From positions 1,736,001 through 1,800,000 of the forward strand of contig NZ_JAEQMU010000001.1 in assembly GCF_017908035.1 (NCBI RefSeq): DNA of 64,000 nt, in the 5' to 3' direction. Below the pieces are notes generated by a model. It saw nothing but the letters and a program-made list of their open reading frames with translations, had not been told where the DNA came from and ran no database searches. A program made the position numbers and the translations under genes. Each line of letters begins with the position of its first letter. The first letter of the stretch is position 1. The DNA comes from Sphingobacterium tabacisoli. Its GTDB lineage: Bacteria; Bacteroidota; Bacteroidia; Sphingobacteriales; Sphingobacteriaceae. Shown in pieces: positions 1 to 8,625 of the stretch.

Positions 1-282
1 ATAGCGCATAAAAAGCTTAACGGACCAAAATCTATTACTTGCGACTTCTTCAACCAAGTTACGCTCCCGAGCCTTATCCATACAAGTATTCCAACTCCCT
101 TCACAGTCCAACTTATCATATACAGATAATGCGTCCGCGGTTTCTGCCACTAGCCGTTTAAGCTCGTTAAACTGCGTTGACTCCACAGGTGAAAACTGAC
201 CCTCTAATTGAGAATCTGAATTCAGTTGCTCAAGAAACTTATCCCAATCGGGTTCTTCGGGGGAAAACTTTTTTGACTCCAT
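1..282 (-). CDS. FecR-like anti-sigma factor, N-terminal part (cut by window edge)
   Basis: About 94 codons are visible, starting at an ATG at 282 and running off the left edge. The visible part is acidic and soluble and holds a W-N-T-C-x-D-K-A-R stretch like the region just before the membrane segment of FecR-type anti-sigma factors; hydrophobic residues begin near the edge (F-W-S-V-K-L-F). It lies 87 bases downstream of an ECF sigma gene on the same strand, the usual FecI/FecR order in Bacteroidota. Expected role: membrane-bound regulator that holds the sigma factor until a TonB-dependent receptor signals. The family call rests on context and weak N-terminal similarity. No SusC/SusD gene is in view. 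Confidence 0.6.
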   Translation of the reverse strand, partial: MESKKFSPEEPDWDKFLEQLNSDSQLEGQFSPVESTQFNELKRLVAETADALSVYDKLDCEGSWNTCMDKARERNLVEEVASNRFWSVKLFMRY

Positions 283-369
283 CGTATCTGTAAGTCGCAA
301 AAAAACACAAAAGATGTGACAGCCTTTAGAATAAAAAATACAAAATACTGATTTACAGATATATTATTT

Positions 370-930
370 TTAAATATAGGTCAACAAAGCAAGTAAAAGT
401 AGCCCAGAGGCAGACTTCCGTAATGAACTATAGGCCCTGCTTAGCTGGGTTCGGACCGTGTTTATACTGACGCCTTGTGCATGAGCGATTTGGAGATAGC
501 TCATTTTATCTAAAGCATGGAGCTTTAGTATTTTTCTTTGTCCCTCGGGAAGTTCCTCCAAAAGTTCAAAAATCCGTTGTAATCGGTCGTAATAAGAAGC
601 CTCTTCCTCCTGTTCCCCCACCGGATTATAAGCAGGATCTACATTAGAAAAAACTTCCTTTTTTCGCTCTTTCACCTCCAACCTTCGACAATAGTCAATC
701 CCCAGGTTCCGAACAGCACGCATGCCATAATGCTTAAATTGCTCGGGACGCCCCATCCCCTGTTTCCGACGCTCCCAGTAATTAATAAAGAAATCCTGAA
801 CCAAGTCCTTTGCTATATCGACATCGTGCACAACACGCAATGCCTGCACACAGAACACAGCGTAGTACATCCTAAAAAGAGAACCAATCTCCTCTTCGTC
901 TACCACTTGCTCTGAATACTCGTTGCCCAT
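370..930 (-). CDS. ECF RNA polymerase sigma factor (FecI/RpoE-like)
   Basis: A 186-residue sigma-70 family protein. Region 2 is at about residues 18-60 (L-V-Q-D-F-F-I-N-Y-W-E-R is the typical promoter-melting helix). Region 4 is at about 122-172, with P-E-G-Q-R-K-I-L and a helix-turn-helix (Y-L-Q-I-A ... S-I-N-T-V-R-T-Q-L). The length matches the Bacteroidota sigma-70 family that controls nutrient-uptake or iron operons. The C-terminus is unusually hydrophobic (L-L-L-L-A-L-L-T-Y-I), which could hold it near the membrane or its anti-sigma. A FecR-like gene follows directly. The target operon must lie left of the window. The family is clear; the stimulus is unknown. Confidence 0.9.
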   Translation of the reverse strand: MGNEYSEQVVDEEEIGSLFRMYYAVFCVQALRVVHDVDIAKDLVQDFFINYWERRKQGMGRPEQFKHYGMRAVRNLGIDYCRRLEVKERKKEVFSNVDPAYNPVGEQEEEASYYDRLQRIFELLEELPEGQRKILKLHALDKMSYLQIAHAQGVSINTVRTQLSRAYSSLRKSASGLLLLALLTYI

Positions 931-1059
931 TATATTTGATTTCGATACAGCTAAATAAAGAAATCTTTAATTAAAAACCAATTCTTTAGGACATCCCGAA
1001 AAATCAAAAACAACCATGTTTCCCCACTTTAAATATCTTAGGGGAAGCATGGAAGAGAT

Positions 1060-1377
1060 TTAAAAGACTTTCAAGCCAACGATTCCCGCAACAATCAACA
1101 CCGCAGAAAGCAATCGAAAAACGCTAGCAGAATCTCCAAAAAATGTGATTCCAACCAATAATGTCCCTACGGCCCCTAATCCTGTCCATACCGCATAAGC
1201 AGTACCTATTGGAATAGCTTTTTGAGCATAGAACAATAAACTTCCACTAATCGCCATAGACACTATAGCCAACAGTATCCATCCGACCTTATTACCTTCT
1301 CCACTTTGAGCCATTTTTAACCCCAGAGGCCAACCAATCTCAAAAACACCCGCAGCAATCAATGCAATCCAATTCAT
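1060..1377 (-). CDS. gdx: SMR-family exporter of the guanidinium (Gdx/SugE) type
   Basis: A four-helix small multidrug resistance protein of the inner membrane. Starting at the ATG at 1377 gives 105 residues, the usual Gdx length; two codons upstream there is only a TTG. With this start, Gly10, Glu13 and Trp16 fall at the positions that mark guanidinium exporters, and the protein ends G-L-K-V-F like Gdx. Glu13 is the proton/substrate carboxylate. Members export guanidinium in exchange for protons; some also carry small quaternary ammonium compounds. The gene follows a Crp/Fnr-type regulator gene on the same strand and has its own -7 element and an FNR-like palindrome upstream. It could instead be a general QacE-type pump, but the residue pattern favours Gdx. 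Confidence 0.82.
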   Translation of the reverse strand: MNWIALIAAGVFEIGWPLGLKMAQSGEGNKVGWILLAIVSMAISGSLLFYAQKAIPIGTAYAVWTGLGAVGTLLVGITFFGDSASVFRLLSAVLIVAGIVGLKVF

Positions 1378-1402
1378 TTTCAAATAGTTAAATTATACAC
1401 CA

Positions 1403-1410
1403 CAAAAATA
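1403..1410 (-). promoter_or_regulatory. -7 element of the gdx promoter
   Basis: The minus strand reads TATTTTTG, a full match to the Bacteroidota -7 consensus TAnnTTTG. Transcription should start about five bases further on, near 1398, giving a leader of about 21 bases. No TTTG -33 element stands at the usual spacing, which fits an activator-dependent promoter. Confidence 0.6.
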
Positions 1411-1432
1411 GAGTCCAAAACGGCAACATTTT

Positions 1433-1446
1433 TTGATGTATATCAA
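1433..1446. promoter_or_regulatory. FNR/Crp-type palindromic operator TTGAT-N4-ATCAA
   Basis: The plus strand reads TTGATGTATATCAA, a perfect TTGAT-N4-ATCAA palindrome, the classical FNR half-sites. Its centre (1439.5) is 36.5 bases from the last G of the downstream -7 element, so about -41.5 from the predicted start: a class II activator position. It lies seven bases beyond the stop codon of the Crp/Fnr gene, whose recognition helix has the E-x-x-S-R residues that read this half-site in FNR. Confidence 0.65.
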
Positions 1447-1452
1447 AATCAA

Positions 1453-2013
1453 CTAATATCTTCGGATTCGGCTCAATGTCTCCTGAGTAATGCCTAGATA
1501 AGAAGCAATATGTCCGAGGTTGATACGACTTAGCAGTCTAGGTTGCAAGCGGATCAATGACTGGTATCGTTCGGAAGCAGATTCGATATGGAGCGAAATA
1601 CTACGTTCTTCTAAAATCACGCAAACCTCTTCAGCTATCTTACGCCCGATGAGGTTTAATTCGGGATACATCCGATACAATTCATTTAGATCCTCGACAG
1701 AAATAGCATATACCTCAGAATCCTCTAAAAACTGTATATTCTCAAAAGAAGGCCGATTCGTATACACAGGGAGTATAGAACCGAAAATCTGATTCTCTTC
1801 ACCAAACCAAGTATTCACCTCCTTGCCATCACGATAAAAGTAAGCCCGGATCAAGCCCTTTTCCAAAACAAAATAACTTGACAATACCTGTCCTGATTTC
1901 AGAAAATGATCATGCTTCTTCTTAAAAAAGTGCTTGGTTCTCCCCTCAATAGCTGTTTCCGCCTCTGAACTGAGAAAACCATATCTTTTAAACTGCTGAA
2001 TAATGGGATTCAT
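1453..2013 (-). CDS. Crp/Fnr-family transcription regulator
   Basis: A 186-residue protein with an N-terminal cyclic-nucleotide-binding-like beta-barrel (about residues 15-120), a dimerisation helix, and a short C-terminal helix-turn-helix (about 155-186). It lacks the cysteine cluster of true FNR and the full cAMP pocket, as is common in the short Bacteroidota Crp-like group. The recognition helix reads Q-E-T-L-S-R-I-R, containing the E-x-x-S-R triad that FNR uses to read TTGAT. A perfect TTGAT-N4-ATCAA site lies just downstream, in front of the gdx gene. The simplest reading is a local activator of the exporter. The effector is unknown. Confidence 0.88.
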   Translation of the reverse strand: MNPIIQQFKRYGFLSSEAETAIEGRTKHFFKKKHDHFLKSGQVLSSYFVLEKGLIRAYFYRDGKEVNTWFGEENQIFGSILPVYTNRPSFENIQFLEDSEVYAISVEDLNELYRMYPELNLIGRKIAEEVCVILEERSISLHIESASERYQSLIRLQPRLLSRINLGHIASYLGITQETLSRIRRY

Positions 2014-2066
2014 TCAAAATAGTTAAACATTCCACGAAGCCTAAAAGTAATCATAGATCAGGAAAT

Positions 2067-2100
2067 AAAAAAACTACGTTTAGACAAACGTAGTTTTTTT
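2067..2100. terminator. Bidirectional rho-independent terminator
   Basis: A perfect inverted repeat: a 15-base arm at 2067-2081 and its complement at 2086-2100 around a 4-base loop, with A-tract and T-tract on opposite ends. It follows the acetyltransferase pair on the minus strand and separates it from the Crp/Fnr gene. Confidence 0.8.
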
Positions 2101-2121
2101 AGATGGATAGACAACAGTATA

Positions 2122-2586
2122 CTACAGCATCATACGCATAGACATACTGAACGGAATAAGGCCCTCTCGTTGATAAAGAGCTATTGCAGCAATATTGCCT
2201 GTCAAAACAGTAAGTTCAAAATAATCCACCTGATTAGATTTCCCCCAATCTTTGACCTGTTCAAGAAGCAACTTCCCAATCCCCTTACCTTGCATCTCTT
2301 CTGCTACAATAATATCCATAAGATACACAGATCTCAGAGGCTTCAAACAATTATAAGGATCAGTGGATTGTATCTGAGCGACAGCCAAGCCACACACAAT
2401 CCCTTCCTTTTCATACACAAAGCCAATAAAATTGTCTTCACCTGCAATAATTTTCTTTATAAAAGTTTCATCCTGTCTAGCAGCATTCATATAGTTCGGT
2501 TCATAAACCGCCATCTGCTTGAACAACGAAAGGTAAAGCGCATCGAGTGCAAAAAGATCAGTCAATTCTGCTTTTCTGATATTCAT
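2122..2586 (-). CDS. GNAT-family N-acetyltransferase
   Basis: A 154-residue GNAT protein that should transfer an acetyl group from acetyl-CoA to an amine. Motif A is visible at about residues 90-110 (V-A-E-E-M-Q-G-K-G-I-G-K-L-L-L), the Q/R-x-x-G-x-G/A pyrophosphate-binding loop; motif B follows with A-L-Y-Q-R-E-G. The substrate cannot be read from sequence. Its ATG follows the CatB-like acetyltransferase stop after three bases, so the two are almost certainly co-transcribed. That pairing with a xenobiotic-acetyltransferase-like gene makes a detoxification or small-molecule resistance role plausible but unproven. A strong terminator follows. Confidence 0.85.
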   Translation of the reverse strand: MNIRKAELTDLFALDALYLSLFKQMAVYEPNYMNAARQDETFIKKIIAGEDNFIGFVYEKEGIVCGLAVAQIQSTDPYNCLKPLRSVYLMDIIVAEEMQGKGIGKLLLEQVKDWGKSNQVDYFELTVLTGNIAAIALYQREGLIPFSMSMRMML

Positions 2587-2589
2587 ATA

Positions 2590-3264
2590 TTAGTCTTTAG
2601 AAAGTACACTACTAGCCTCATAAGCCTGAACCTGTCTACGCAGTTCTGATATATCTGCCGAGGTCAGATAAGGGCGAAGTGCATCAAACTTAGCACTAGA
2701 CCATTCATACATACGAAGAGCCAGCAGTTCCTCAACGACATCCTTCTCAAAACGATACCCAATAACCTTCGCCGGATTTCCACCTACTATCGCATACGGA
2801 GGCACATCTTTGGTTACTACAGCAGCCGCGGCAACTACAGCTCCTTCACCGATATGAACACCAGGCATAATAATGGAACGAATACCAAGCCAGGCTCCGT
2901 CATCAATACGGGTATCTCCTTTCTGCTTATAAGATTCCAAAATCGATTCCGCAAAAGGATACAAACTGAACCAATCTGTACGATGGGTATTATTCCCTCC
3001 CATTAAGATAAGCACCTCGGCACCTATGCATACATAATCGCCAATATACAATTGATCAATATCCCAGATAGGTTCCCAGTTGGCGACACTGTACTGATCA
3101 CCATATAAATAACGTACCACACTTTCTTCAAACGAACCTGTCCAGGCGTTACTATAGTAACTTTTTGTCCCTCTAACGTGGATATTACAATTTGTAACCA
3201 CCTCATGTAGATATTCTACCTTTGACCAATGTTTCTCTGCTTTATCTTTCATATTGTTATTCAT
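2590..3264 (-). CDS. CatB-like xenobiotic O-acetyltransferase (left-handed beta-helix)
   Basis: A 224-residue hexapeptide-repeat acetyltransferase of the chloramphenicol (type B)/streptogramin (Vat) group. Visible family marks: S-Y-Y-S near the N-terminus, the catalytic-histidine motif N-T-H-R-T-D-W at about residue 100, the long external loop before D-D-G-A-W-L-G, then [12 protein letters not shown] and V-G-G-N-P-A-K-V-I. Such enzymes form trimers in the cytosol and acetylate hydroxyl groups of antibiotics or sugars. It is first in a two-gene unit with the GNAT gene and has a TAnnTTTG element upstream. Whether it modifies a drug or an endogenous compound cannot be told; many environmental CatB relatives are untested. 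Confidence 0.85.
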   Translation of the reverse strand: MNNNMKDKAEKHWSKVEYLHEVVTNCNIHVRGTKSYYSNAWTGSFEESVVRYLYGDQYSVANWEPIWDIDQLYIGDYVCIGAEVLILMGGNNTHRTDWFSLYPFAESILESYKQKGDTRIDDGAWLGIRSIIMPGVHIGEGAVVAAAAVVTKDVPPYAIVGGNPAKVIGYRFEKDVVEELLALRMYEWSSAKFDALRPYLTSADISELRRQVQAYEASSVLSKD

Positions 3265-3305
3265 TGCACTGTATCCCTTTTCAAATCATCATCAACCACA
3301 ACTTT

Positions 3306-3313
3306 CAAAAATA
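3306..3313 (-). promoter_or_regulatory. -7 element upstream of the CatB-like/GNAT pair
   Basis: The minus strand reads TATTTTTG (TAnnTTTG consensus), about 40 bases before the ATG at 3264. TTTG and TTG sequences lie 9 and 14 bases upstream, closer than the usual 17-23. Confidence 0.45.
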
Positions 3314-3410
3314 CATCATTTCCAAAACAACATGATAGGCATTCTGTAGGATAAAGCATTCCTTTTTAAATATTTTCAGAGACCTATCCTACCGCAGTTG
3401 ATTCCATTTT

Positions 3411-4166
3411 CTAAAGTGTATAAGCCAAGGAAAAAGAAAAGCCCCGATTATATATCCGTATACGATCTTTAGAATCACCAACATCGTAACTACTAGCATA
3501 TTGGAACATACTCGATAATCCCTGCATATAATTAAGTCCCAACAAAAAACGACGATTCAGTTGCCAAGCTATCCCACCATTAAACCCCATTTCCATCTTC
3601 TGCAAATACTTATTCTCCGATTCATCATCTCCAGCACTTCCATAAATCTGCTTATCCTTAAACCAAGTACCATCTTCCTCTTTACGTTGGATATCCGCAT
3701 GCAACAAGGTACTGACATAAGGTCCTGCATAGACACGTACCGGACCGACCGCATAATTCAAATTAATGGGCGTAAGGACAATAGACTGCATAGCAATTCT
3801 TGAACTATAGTCTCCTCCATCATCAGCAAGAGATACCCCAAATTTCCGCTGGCTAAACATAAGCTCATGCCCCAATGCAAACCGCTTATTCAATGTTGTC
3901 CGAACAAATACTCCGGCCTGAAAACCTACTTTATAAGCAGACTCATCATTGGAAAATAAATAATCTATATCCTTACCATGTAGATTAGTATAATTTACGC
4001 CAGCTTTCAAGCCCCACCACACCTTACCTACAGCCAATATTTCGTCCGCAAAAACCGCAATAGAATCGACACCCTCATATCTTGTTGCAACCTGTGCAAC
4101 CACCACCTTCTGGCCCAATAACAAACTAACTAGCCCAAGGAAAAGTATATTTCTTGTCACGTTCAT
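3411..4166 (-). CDS. PorT-like outer-membrane beta-barrel protein
   Basis: About 251 residues from the ATG at 4166, which is followed by a clear signal peptide (M-N-V-T-R-N-I-L-F-L-G-L-V-S-L-L-L-G). A longer in-frame start at 4223 would overlap the TolC gene and put 19 non-signal residues in front, so it was rejected. The mature part shows alternating hydrophobic strands, G-V-N-Y-T-N-L-H-G near the N-terminus, and an aromatic C-terminus (F-S-F-S-L-A-Y-T-L), as in eight-stranded PorT-type barrels. It is the last gene of the metal-efflux operon, 13 bases after the TolC gene. Its role there is unknown; a periplasmic sensor or accessory porin is possible. Confidence 0.75.
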   Translation of the reverse strand: MNVTRNILFLGLVSLLLGQKVVVAQVATRYEGVDSIAVFADEILAVGKVWWGLKAGVNYTNLHGKDIDYLFSNDESAYKVGFQAGVFVRTTLNKRFALGHELMFSQRKFGVSLADDGGDYSSRIAMQSIVLTPINLNYAVGPVRVYAGPYVSTLLHADIQRKEEDGTWFKDKQIYGSAGDDESENKYLQKMEMGFNGGIAWQLNRRFLLGLNYMQGLSSMFQYASSYDVGDSKDRIRIYNRGFSFSLAYTL

Positions 4167-4179
4167 AACCAATAATCTT

Positions 4180-5469
4180 TTAAAAATTAATATCCCAAAT
4201 TCCCACTGCACGCTCCAATTCAACCAATGCAGCTGCGCAATTATACCGCGTCACATAATAGTTCTGCTGTACTTCAATATAGGTCCGCTGTGCATCTAGC
4301 AATTCCAACAAAGAACTCTCGCCACGTTGATAACTGTAGATTTTACCACCCAAAATAGCTTGTGCATCTGTTAACAGACCAGTTTCAAATTGTGCGACCT
4401 GCTTTTGAGCGGCCCGATAACCGTGGTAAGCTTGTGTCACTTCGCTTTGGATAACCAAAGTAGTTTGCTTATGTTCTTTCTCTGCCTGCAAAATTCCCCA
4501 TTGAGCAGACCGGACTTCTGCGGGATGCTTATTGGAAAATTTGAGAGGTACACTGACACCAACCTTTACAGTAGTCATTGAAGGAGTAGGCGCTATAACA
4601 TTATTCACATACGAGGCATAATCCATACCTAAGGAAAGTCCCAGATCTATTGCCCTATTTGCTTTAGCCAGTTTTAATAAACTTGAAGAAAGGTTCTTCT
4701 GCTGTAGCGCAGCCTGTAAATCTGCTCTATTCACCTTTGCGTCTCCGATTAGTTCACTTAATACAAAATCACGTCCCAGGCCCTTCAGATCACCGGTAGG
4801 ATTCCAAAGAAAATCAATTTGGTCATCACCAAGAAGTGTCGACAAATCAGCTAGAGAGCTCTTCCATTCCGCTTCTGCAGCAAATACCTCATTCAACATT
4901 GTAGAGGCCTCCAGTTTGGACTGCCGTGCATCTACCTGTGAAATACTCCCCAGCCCATAGCGGATGCTATCCGCCTCGGATAGTTTCTTCATCTGTTCGT
5001 AGGAAGTTTGCTGTACGTCCAATAGCATCTTATTTTGCAGGGCTGTTAAATAAGCTAATGTGGCGTCAGCCCGTAGATTCCTAAAATAATCTTCCAACAG
5101 CAATTGCGTGAGCTGTACCTGTCCTTTGGCGACATCCATTCGAGCATGGCGTTTACCGCCAAGCTCAACAGTCCAAGATAACTCAGAAGCAAAACCATAT
5201 CCCATCTTCATCCGTCGTTGTCCATTATCAGAAGCTTCAAACGACAATTCAGGATCTGGAAAAACCCGGGCCTGTAGAATTTCAGCCTCTGCAATATCGA
5301 CATTAAACTTCTCTGCCGAATAAGCTAGGTTATTCTTTCCGACCAAACTTACAAACGTAGCATAATCGATATTTTTATAAGCAAAAGAAGGATCCAAGAC
5401 CTGGGCCGACAGTTGCATGCCGACAGATAGAAAAGCCAGGGCAAGTATGATATTTATATATTTATTCAT
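4180..5469 (-). CDS. TolC/CusC-like outer-membrane efflux channel
   Basis: A 429-residue outer-membrane efflux protein with a signal peptide (to about residue 22, S-A-Q) and two TolC repeats rich in long alpha-helical heptads; the second ends Q-R-T-Y-I-E-V-Q-Q-N-Y-Y, typical of the family. It forms the exit duct of the tripartite pump encoded just upstream. It starts 11 bases after the CusA-like gene and is followed by the PorT-like barrel gene. The length is normal for the CzcC/CusC subgroup of Bacteroidota. No N-terminal lipobox cysteine is seen. Confidence 0.9.
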   Translation of the reverse strand: MNKYINIILALAFLSVGMQLSAQVLDPSFAYKNIDYATFVSLVGKNNLAYSAEKFNVDIAEAEILQARVFPDPELSFEASDNGQRRMKMGYGFASELSWTVELGGKRHARMDVAKGQVQLTQLLLEDYFRNLRADATLAYLTALQNKMLLDVQQTSYEQMKKLSEADSIRYGLGSISQVDARQSKLEASTMLNEVFAAEAEWKSSLADLSTLLGDDQIDFLWNPTGDLKGLGRDFVLSELIGDAKVNRADLQAALQQKNLSSSLLKLAKANRAIDLGLSLGMDYASYVNNVIAPTPSMTTVKVGVSVPLKFSNKHPAEVRSAQWGILQAEKEHKQTTLVIQSEVTQAYHGYRAAQKQVAQFETGLLTDAQAILGGKIYSYQRGESSLLELLDAQRTYIEVQQNYYVTRYNCAAALVELERAVGIWDINF

Positions 5470-5480
5470 CTCCGTATAAT

Positions 5481-8400
5481 TTAATCCTGTTTAGAAGCCG
5501 TATAGTTTTTTCCCCATTTACGCTCCACCAAATAATACAATGCGGGCAAAGCAAACAAAGTAATAATCGTAGAAAACAATAAGCCATATACAATCACTGT
5601 AGCCAATGGACGCTGTACATCAGAACCAATCCCAGTAGCTAACGATGCAGGAAACAATCCGAGAACAGCTACCGTTGCCGTCATGAGGACAGGTCTAAAA
5701 CGATGTGCGGCTCCCTCAATAACTGAGCGGGAAAGATCATATCCCTTTCGTCTCAGTTCATTAATATGTGATATCATAATCACCCCATTCTGAATCGCCA
5801 CTCCAAACAAAGCAATGAAACCAACAGCCGACGAAACATTTAAAGACATGCCACGGACATTCAGGGCCAGCATACCTCCAAACAAAGCCAGGGGAACAAT
5901 ACTCATCAAAAGGCCTGCCTGACGGAACGAACCGAAGGCGCTGTATAGCAAAATAAACATGATAGCCAATGCCAACGGCACTATAACAGCCAGACGTTCA
6001 TAAGCCCGGTTCTGGTTCTCAAACTTTCCACCCCAGCTGATATGATATTTATCATGATCATACGTAACATTCTTATCAATTGCTTGCTGTGCTTCCGCTA
6101 ATAAGGAATTCAGATCTCGGTTACGCACATTCAACTTCACGGTAAGGTGTCGTTTATTCATTTCACGGGTAATTGTACTTTCACCTGTACTTAAACGTAC
6201 ATCAGCAATCTGGGATAATGGAATCTTAGCGCCAGTTTGAGAAGTCAACATCAGGTTCGATATTTTTTCTGGTGTATTACGACTTGCTTCGCTATACCGA
6301 CATATAATATCATAGACCTTATGTCCAATAAATAACTGGGATACAGCTTTACCACCAATGGCAACCTCAATCAATTCAGCGACATCAGATACATTAAGCC
6401 CATACTGTGCTATTTTATCACGATCTGCATGAATCTGTAACTGAGGTAAAGGAGGTTCTTGATCAATATCCAAATCTACAGCGCCGGGAATAGTAGCCAA
6501 TGTCCCCAACACCTCTTCTGCAATACGTCGTGTTTCTTTAAAATCATCACCATAGACTTTGACTACTAACTCACTGTGCGCACCGGATATCTTATCCATT
6601 ACCCCATCGATCATAGGCTGGGAGAACCCGACTGTAAATCCAGGCATACTATCATATACAGCAGCCAACTCGTCGATCAGGTCATATTTTGTCTTTCCCT
6701 TACGCCATTCTTTATACGGCTTTATACCTATAGAAACCTCGAAATGAGAAGCTGTCCATGGATCTGTACCATCATCATTACGTCCTGCCTGCACCATAAT
6801 ATAAGTCACCTCATCAAATTCCATCGTTCTAGCACGAAGGCTATCACTCATCTCGCTCGCCTTCTGTACAGAGATACCGGGAGGCAACTGTACCTGTAAC
6901 CATATCGATCCTTCATCAAGAGGTGGCAGAAAATCTTTGCCCACCCGTACAGCCAAAAAGGAAGTGGCCGCTAGAATCAAAACTAAAGGAATAAAAACCT
7001 GCTTTGGCTTCTGCATGATACGGTTTATACCTTTTGAGTAAGAGTCCGAAATCTTTTCAAGCCACTTATTATGATAGATTTTTTGTGGTTTTTTATAGAT
7101 AACATAAGCAATACCAGGAATGACCAATAAGGCAACTGCCAGAGCCCCCAACAAAGCATATCCCACAGTGAATGCCATAGGCGTAAAAAGCTTCTTCTCT
7201 ACACGCTCAAAAGCAAATAATGGCAAGTAAGCTGTAATAATAATAATCGTCGAAAAGAATACCGGTTTAGCTACCTCTGCTGCGCGCTGCGATATGCTTT
7301 TTTCTTCCAATTCAAGATCTGGATTATCCTCACGCTTCTTAAGAATAGTTTCCAGCATTACAATCGCTCCATCCACAATAATACCGAAGTCGATAGCCCC
7401 TAGCGATAGTAGATTGGCAGGGATATCCGTAAAGTGCATCAGAATAAAGGCCGTCAACAGCGAAAGTGGAATCGTTACAGCCACCAAAAGAGCTCCTCTC
7501 CAGCTGCCTAGGAATACGATCAAAACCACAATAACCAACGCCATCCCTTCCAATAAGGTATGCGAAACGGTATTCAGCGTTGTATTAACCAGATCCGTAC
7601 GATCCATAAACGTATGGATATGCACTCCTTCCGGCAATCCGCCATTATTCAATTCCTCTACAGCCTCATGTATGCCTTCCAATACAGAAGAAGGGTTCTG
7701 TCCTTTGAGCAATAGTACAATCCCCTCGAGACTATCCGAATAATCCCGCTCTCGGTCTGTATAGCCCAGTACTCCTTTCCGTTCCAACATGCCATACTTC
7801 AGTTCTCCGATATCCTGTAAAAAGATGGGCACTCCCTTTTCAGATTTTACCACGATCTTTCCCAGATCTTCTAAATCCCGCACTAATCCGATACCACGCA
7901 CGACATATCCCAACTCACCACGAGGAAGCACACTCCCTCCAGCATTAATATTATTATTTTCAATAGTCTCAATAACTTCTGTTAAGGTAATAGAATACTG
8001 CTCCAGCTTACGAGGATCCACCTCCACCTGAAACTGCGTCGTAATACCACCAAAATTGGTCACATCCGCTACACCCGACACCTGTTTGATACGAGGCATA
8101 ATGGTAAAATTCTGTAAATCTGTAAGGGCTCTTAAATCGTGTCCTCCTTTACTCTCTACAATATACCGATACACCTCCCCTGTCGGCGAAGTAAGCGGAT
8201 CTAACCCAGGAACCGCATCATAAGGCAACTCGACCTCATTCAATCGTTCCTCAATTCGCAATCTAGCCCAATAATCATCAACACCATCCTGAAAAACAAT
8301 AGTAATAATAGATAGACCGAACGTACTTTTACTACGCATAACATGCATTCCTGGAAGACCATTCAATGCACGCTCAACAGGAATAGTAATCTGTTGTTCA

Positions 8401-8579
8401 ATCTCTTCTGCCGCCAGCCCTGGCACCTGAGTTACCACTTGAGACGTCACATCCGCGATATCCGGATAGGCCTCAACAGCAAGTTGCTTCCACGAATAAT
8501 ATCCAAAAAAAGCAATAAGTGTAAACAAAGCCACCATCACCCAGCGCTTAGCTACACCATTATGTATTAATTTATTCAT
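5481..8579 (-). CDS. CusA/CzcA-family heavy-metal RND efflux pump
   Basis: A 1032-residue inner-membrane proton-driven pump with the 12-helix RND fold: the first helix at about residues 13-30, two large periplasmic loops, and the proton-relay helix carrying the heavy-metal-subfamily signature D-F-G-I-I-V-D-G-A-I-V-M-L-E at about residues 394-408. R-P-V-L-M-T-A-T-V-A-V-L-G near the end is also typical. The metal (Cu/Ag versus Co/Zn/Cd) cannot be assigned confidently by eye. It sits between the adaptor gene (46-base gap) and the TolC gene (11-base gap), so adaptor-pump-channel-barrel forms one operon. Confidence 0.93.
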   Translation of the reverse strand: MNKLIHNGVAKRWVMVALFTLIAFFGYYSWKQLAVEAYPDIADVTSQVVTQVPGLAAEEIEQQITIPVERALNGLPGMHVMRSKSTFGLSIITIVFQDGVDDYWARLRIEERLNEVELPYDAVPGLDPLTSPTGEVYRYIVESKGGHDLRALTDLQNFTIMPRIKQVSGVADVTNFGGITTQFQVEVDPRKLEQYSITLTEVIETIENNNINAGGSVLPRGELGYVVRGIGLVRDLEDLGKIVVKSEKGVPIFLQDIGELKYGMLERKGVLGYTDRERDYSDSLEGIVLLLKGQNPSSVLEGIHEAVEELNNGGLPEGVHIHTFMDRTDLVNTTLNTVSHTLLEGMALVIVVLIVFLGSWRGALLVAVTIPLSLLTAFILMHFTDIPANLLSLGAIDFGIIVDGAIVMLETILKKREDNPDLELEEKSISQRAAEVAKPVFFSTIIIITAYLPLFAFERVEKKLFTPMAFTVGYALLGALAVALLVIPGIAYVIYKKPQKIYHNKWLEKISDSYSKGINRIMQKPKQVFIPLVLILAATSFLAVRVGKDFLPPLDEGSIWLQVQLPPGISVQKASEMSDSLRARTMEFDEVTYIMVQAGRNDDGTDPWTASHFEVSIGIKPYKEWRKGKTKYDLIDELAAVYDSMPGFTVGFSQPMIDGVMDKISGAHSELVVKVYGDDFKETRRIAEEVLGTLATIPGAVDLDIDQEPPLPQLQIHADRDKIAQYGLNVSDVAELIEVAIGGKAVSQLFIGHKVYDIICRYSEASRNTPEKISNLMLTSQTGAKIPLSQIADVRLSTGESTITREMNKRHLTVKLNVRNRDLNSLLAEAQQAIDKNVTYDHDKYHISWGGKFENQNRAYERLAVIVPLALAIMFILLYSAFGSFRQAGLLMSIVPLALFGGMLALNVRGMSLNVSSAVGFIALFGVAIQNGVIMISHINELRRKGYDLSRSVIEGAAHRFRPVLMTATVAVLGLFPASLATGIGSDVQRPLATVIVYGLLFSTIITLFALPALYYLVERKWGKNYTASKQD

Positions 8580-8625
8580 CGCTTAATCCTTAATCTATAA
8601 ACTGTTCACTATGTACACTTCAAGC

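Noticed and set aside
2085..2092. TACGTTTG on the minus strand as a promoter for the Crp/Fnr gene
   Set aside because: It matches TAnnTTTG but lies within the stem and loop of a strong terminator, so it is more likely a by-product of that hairpin.
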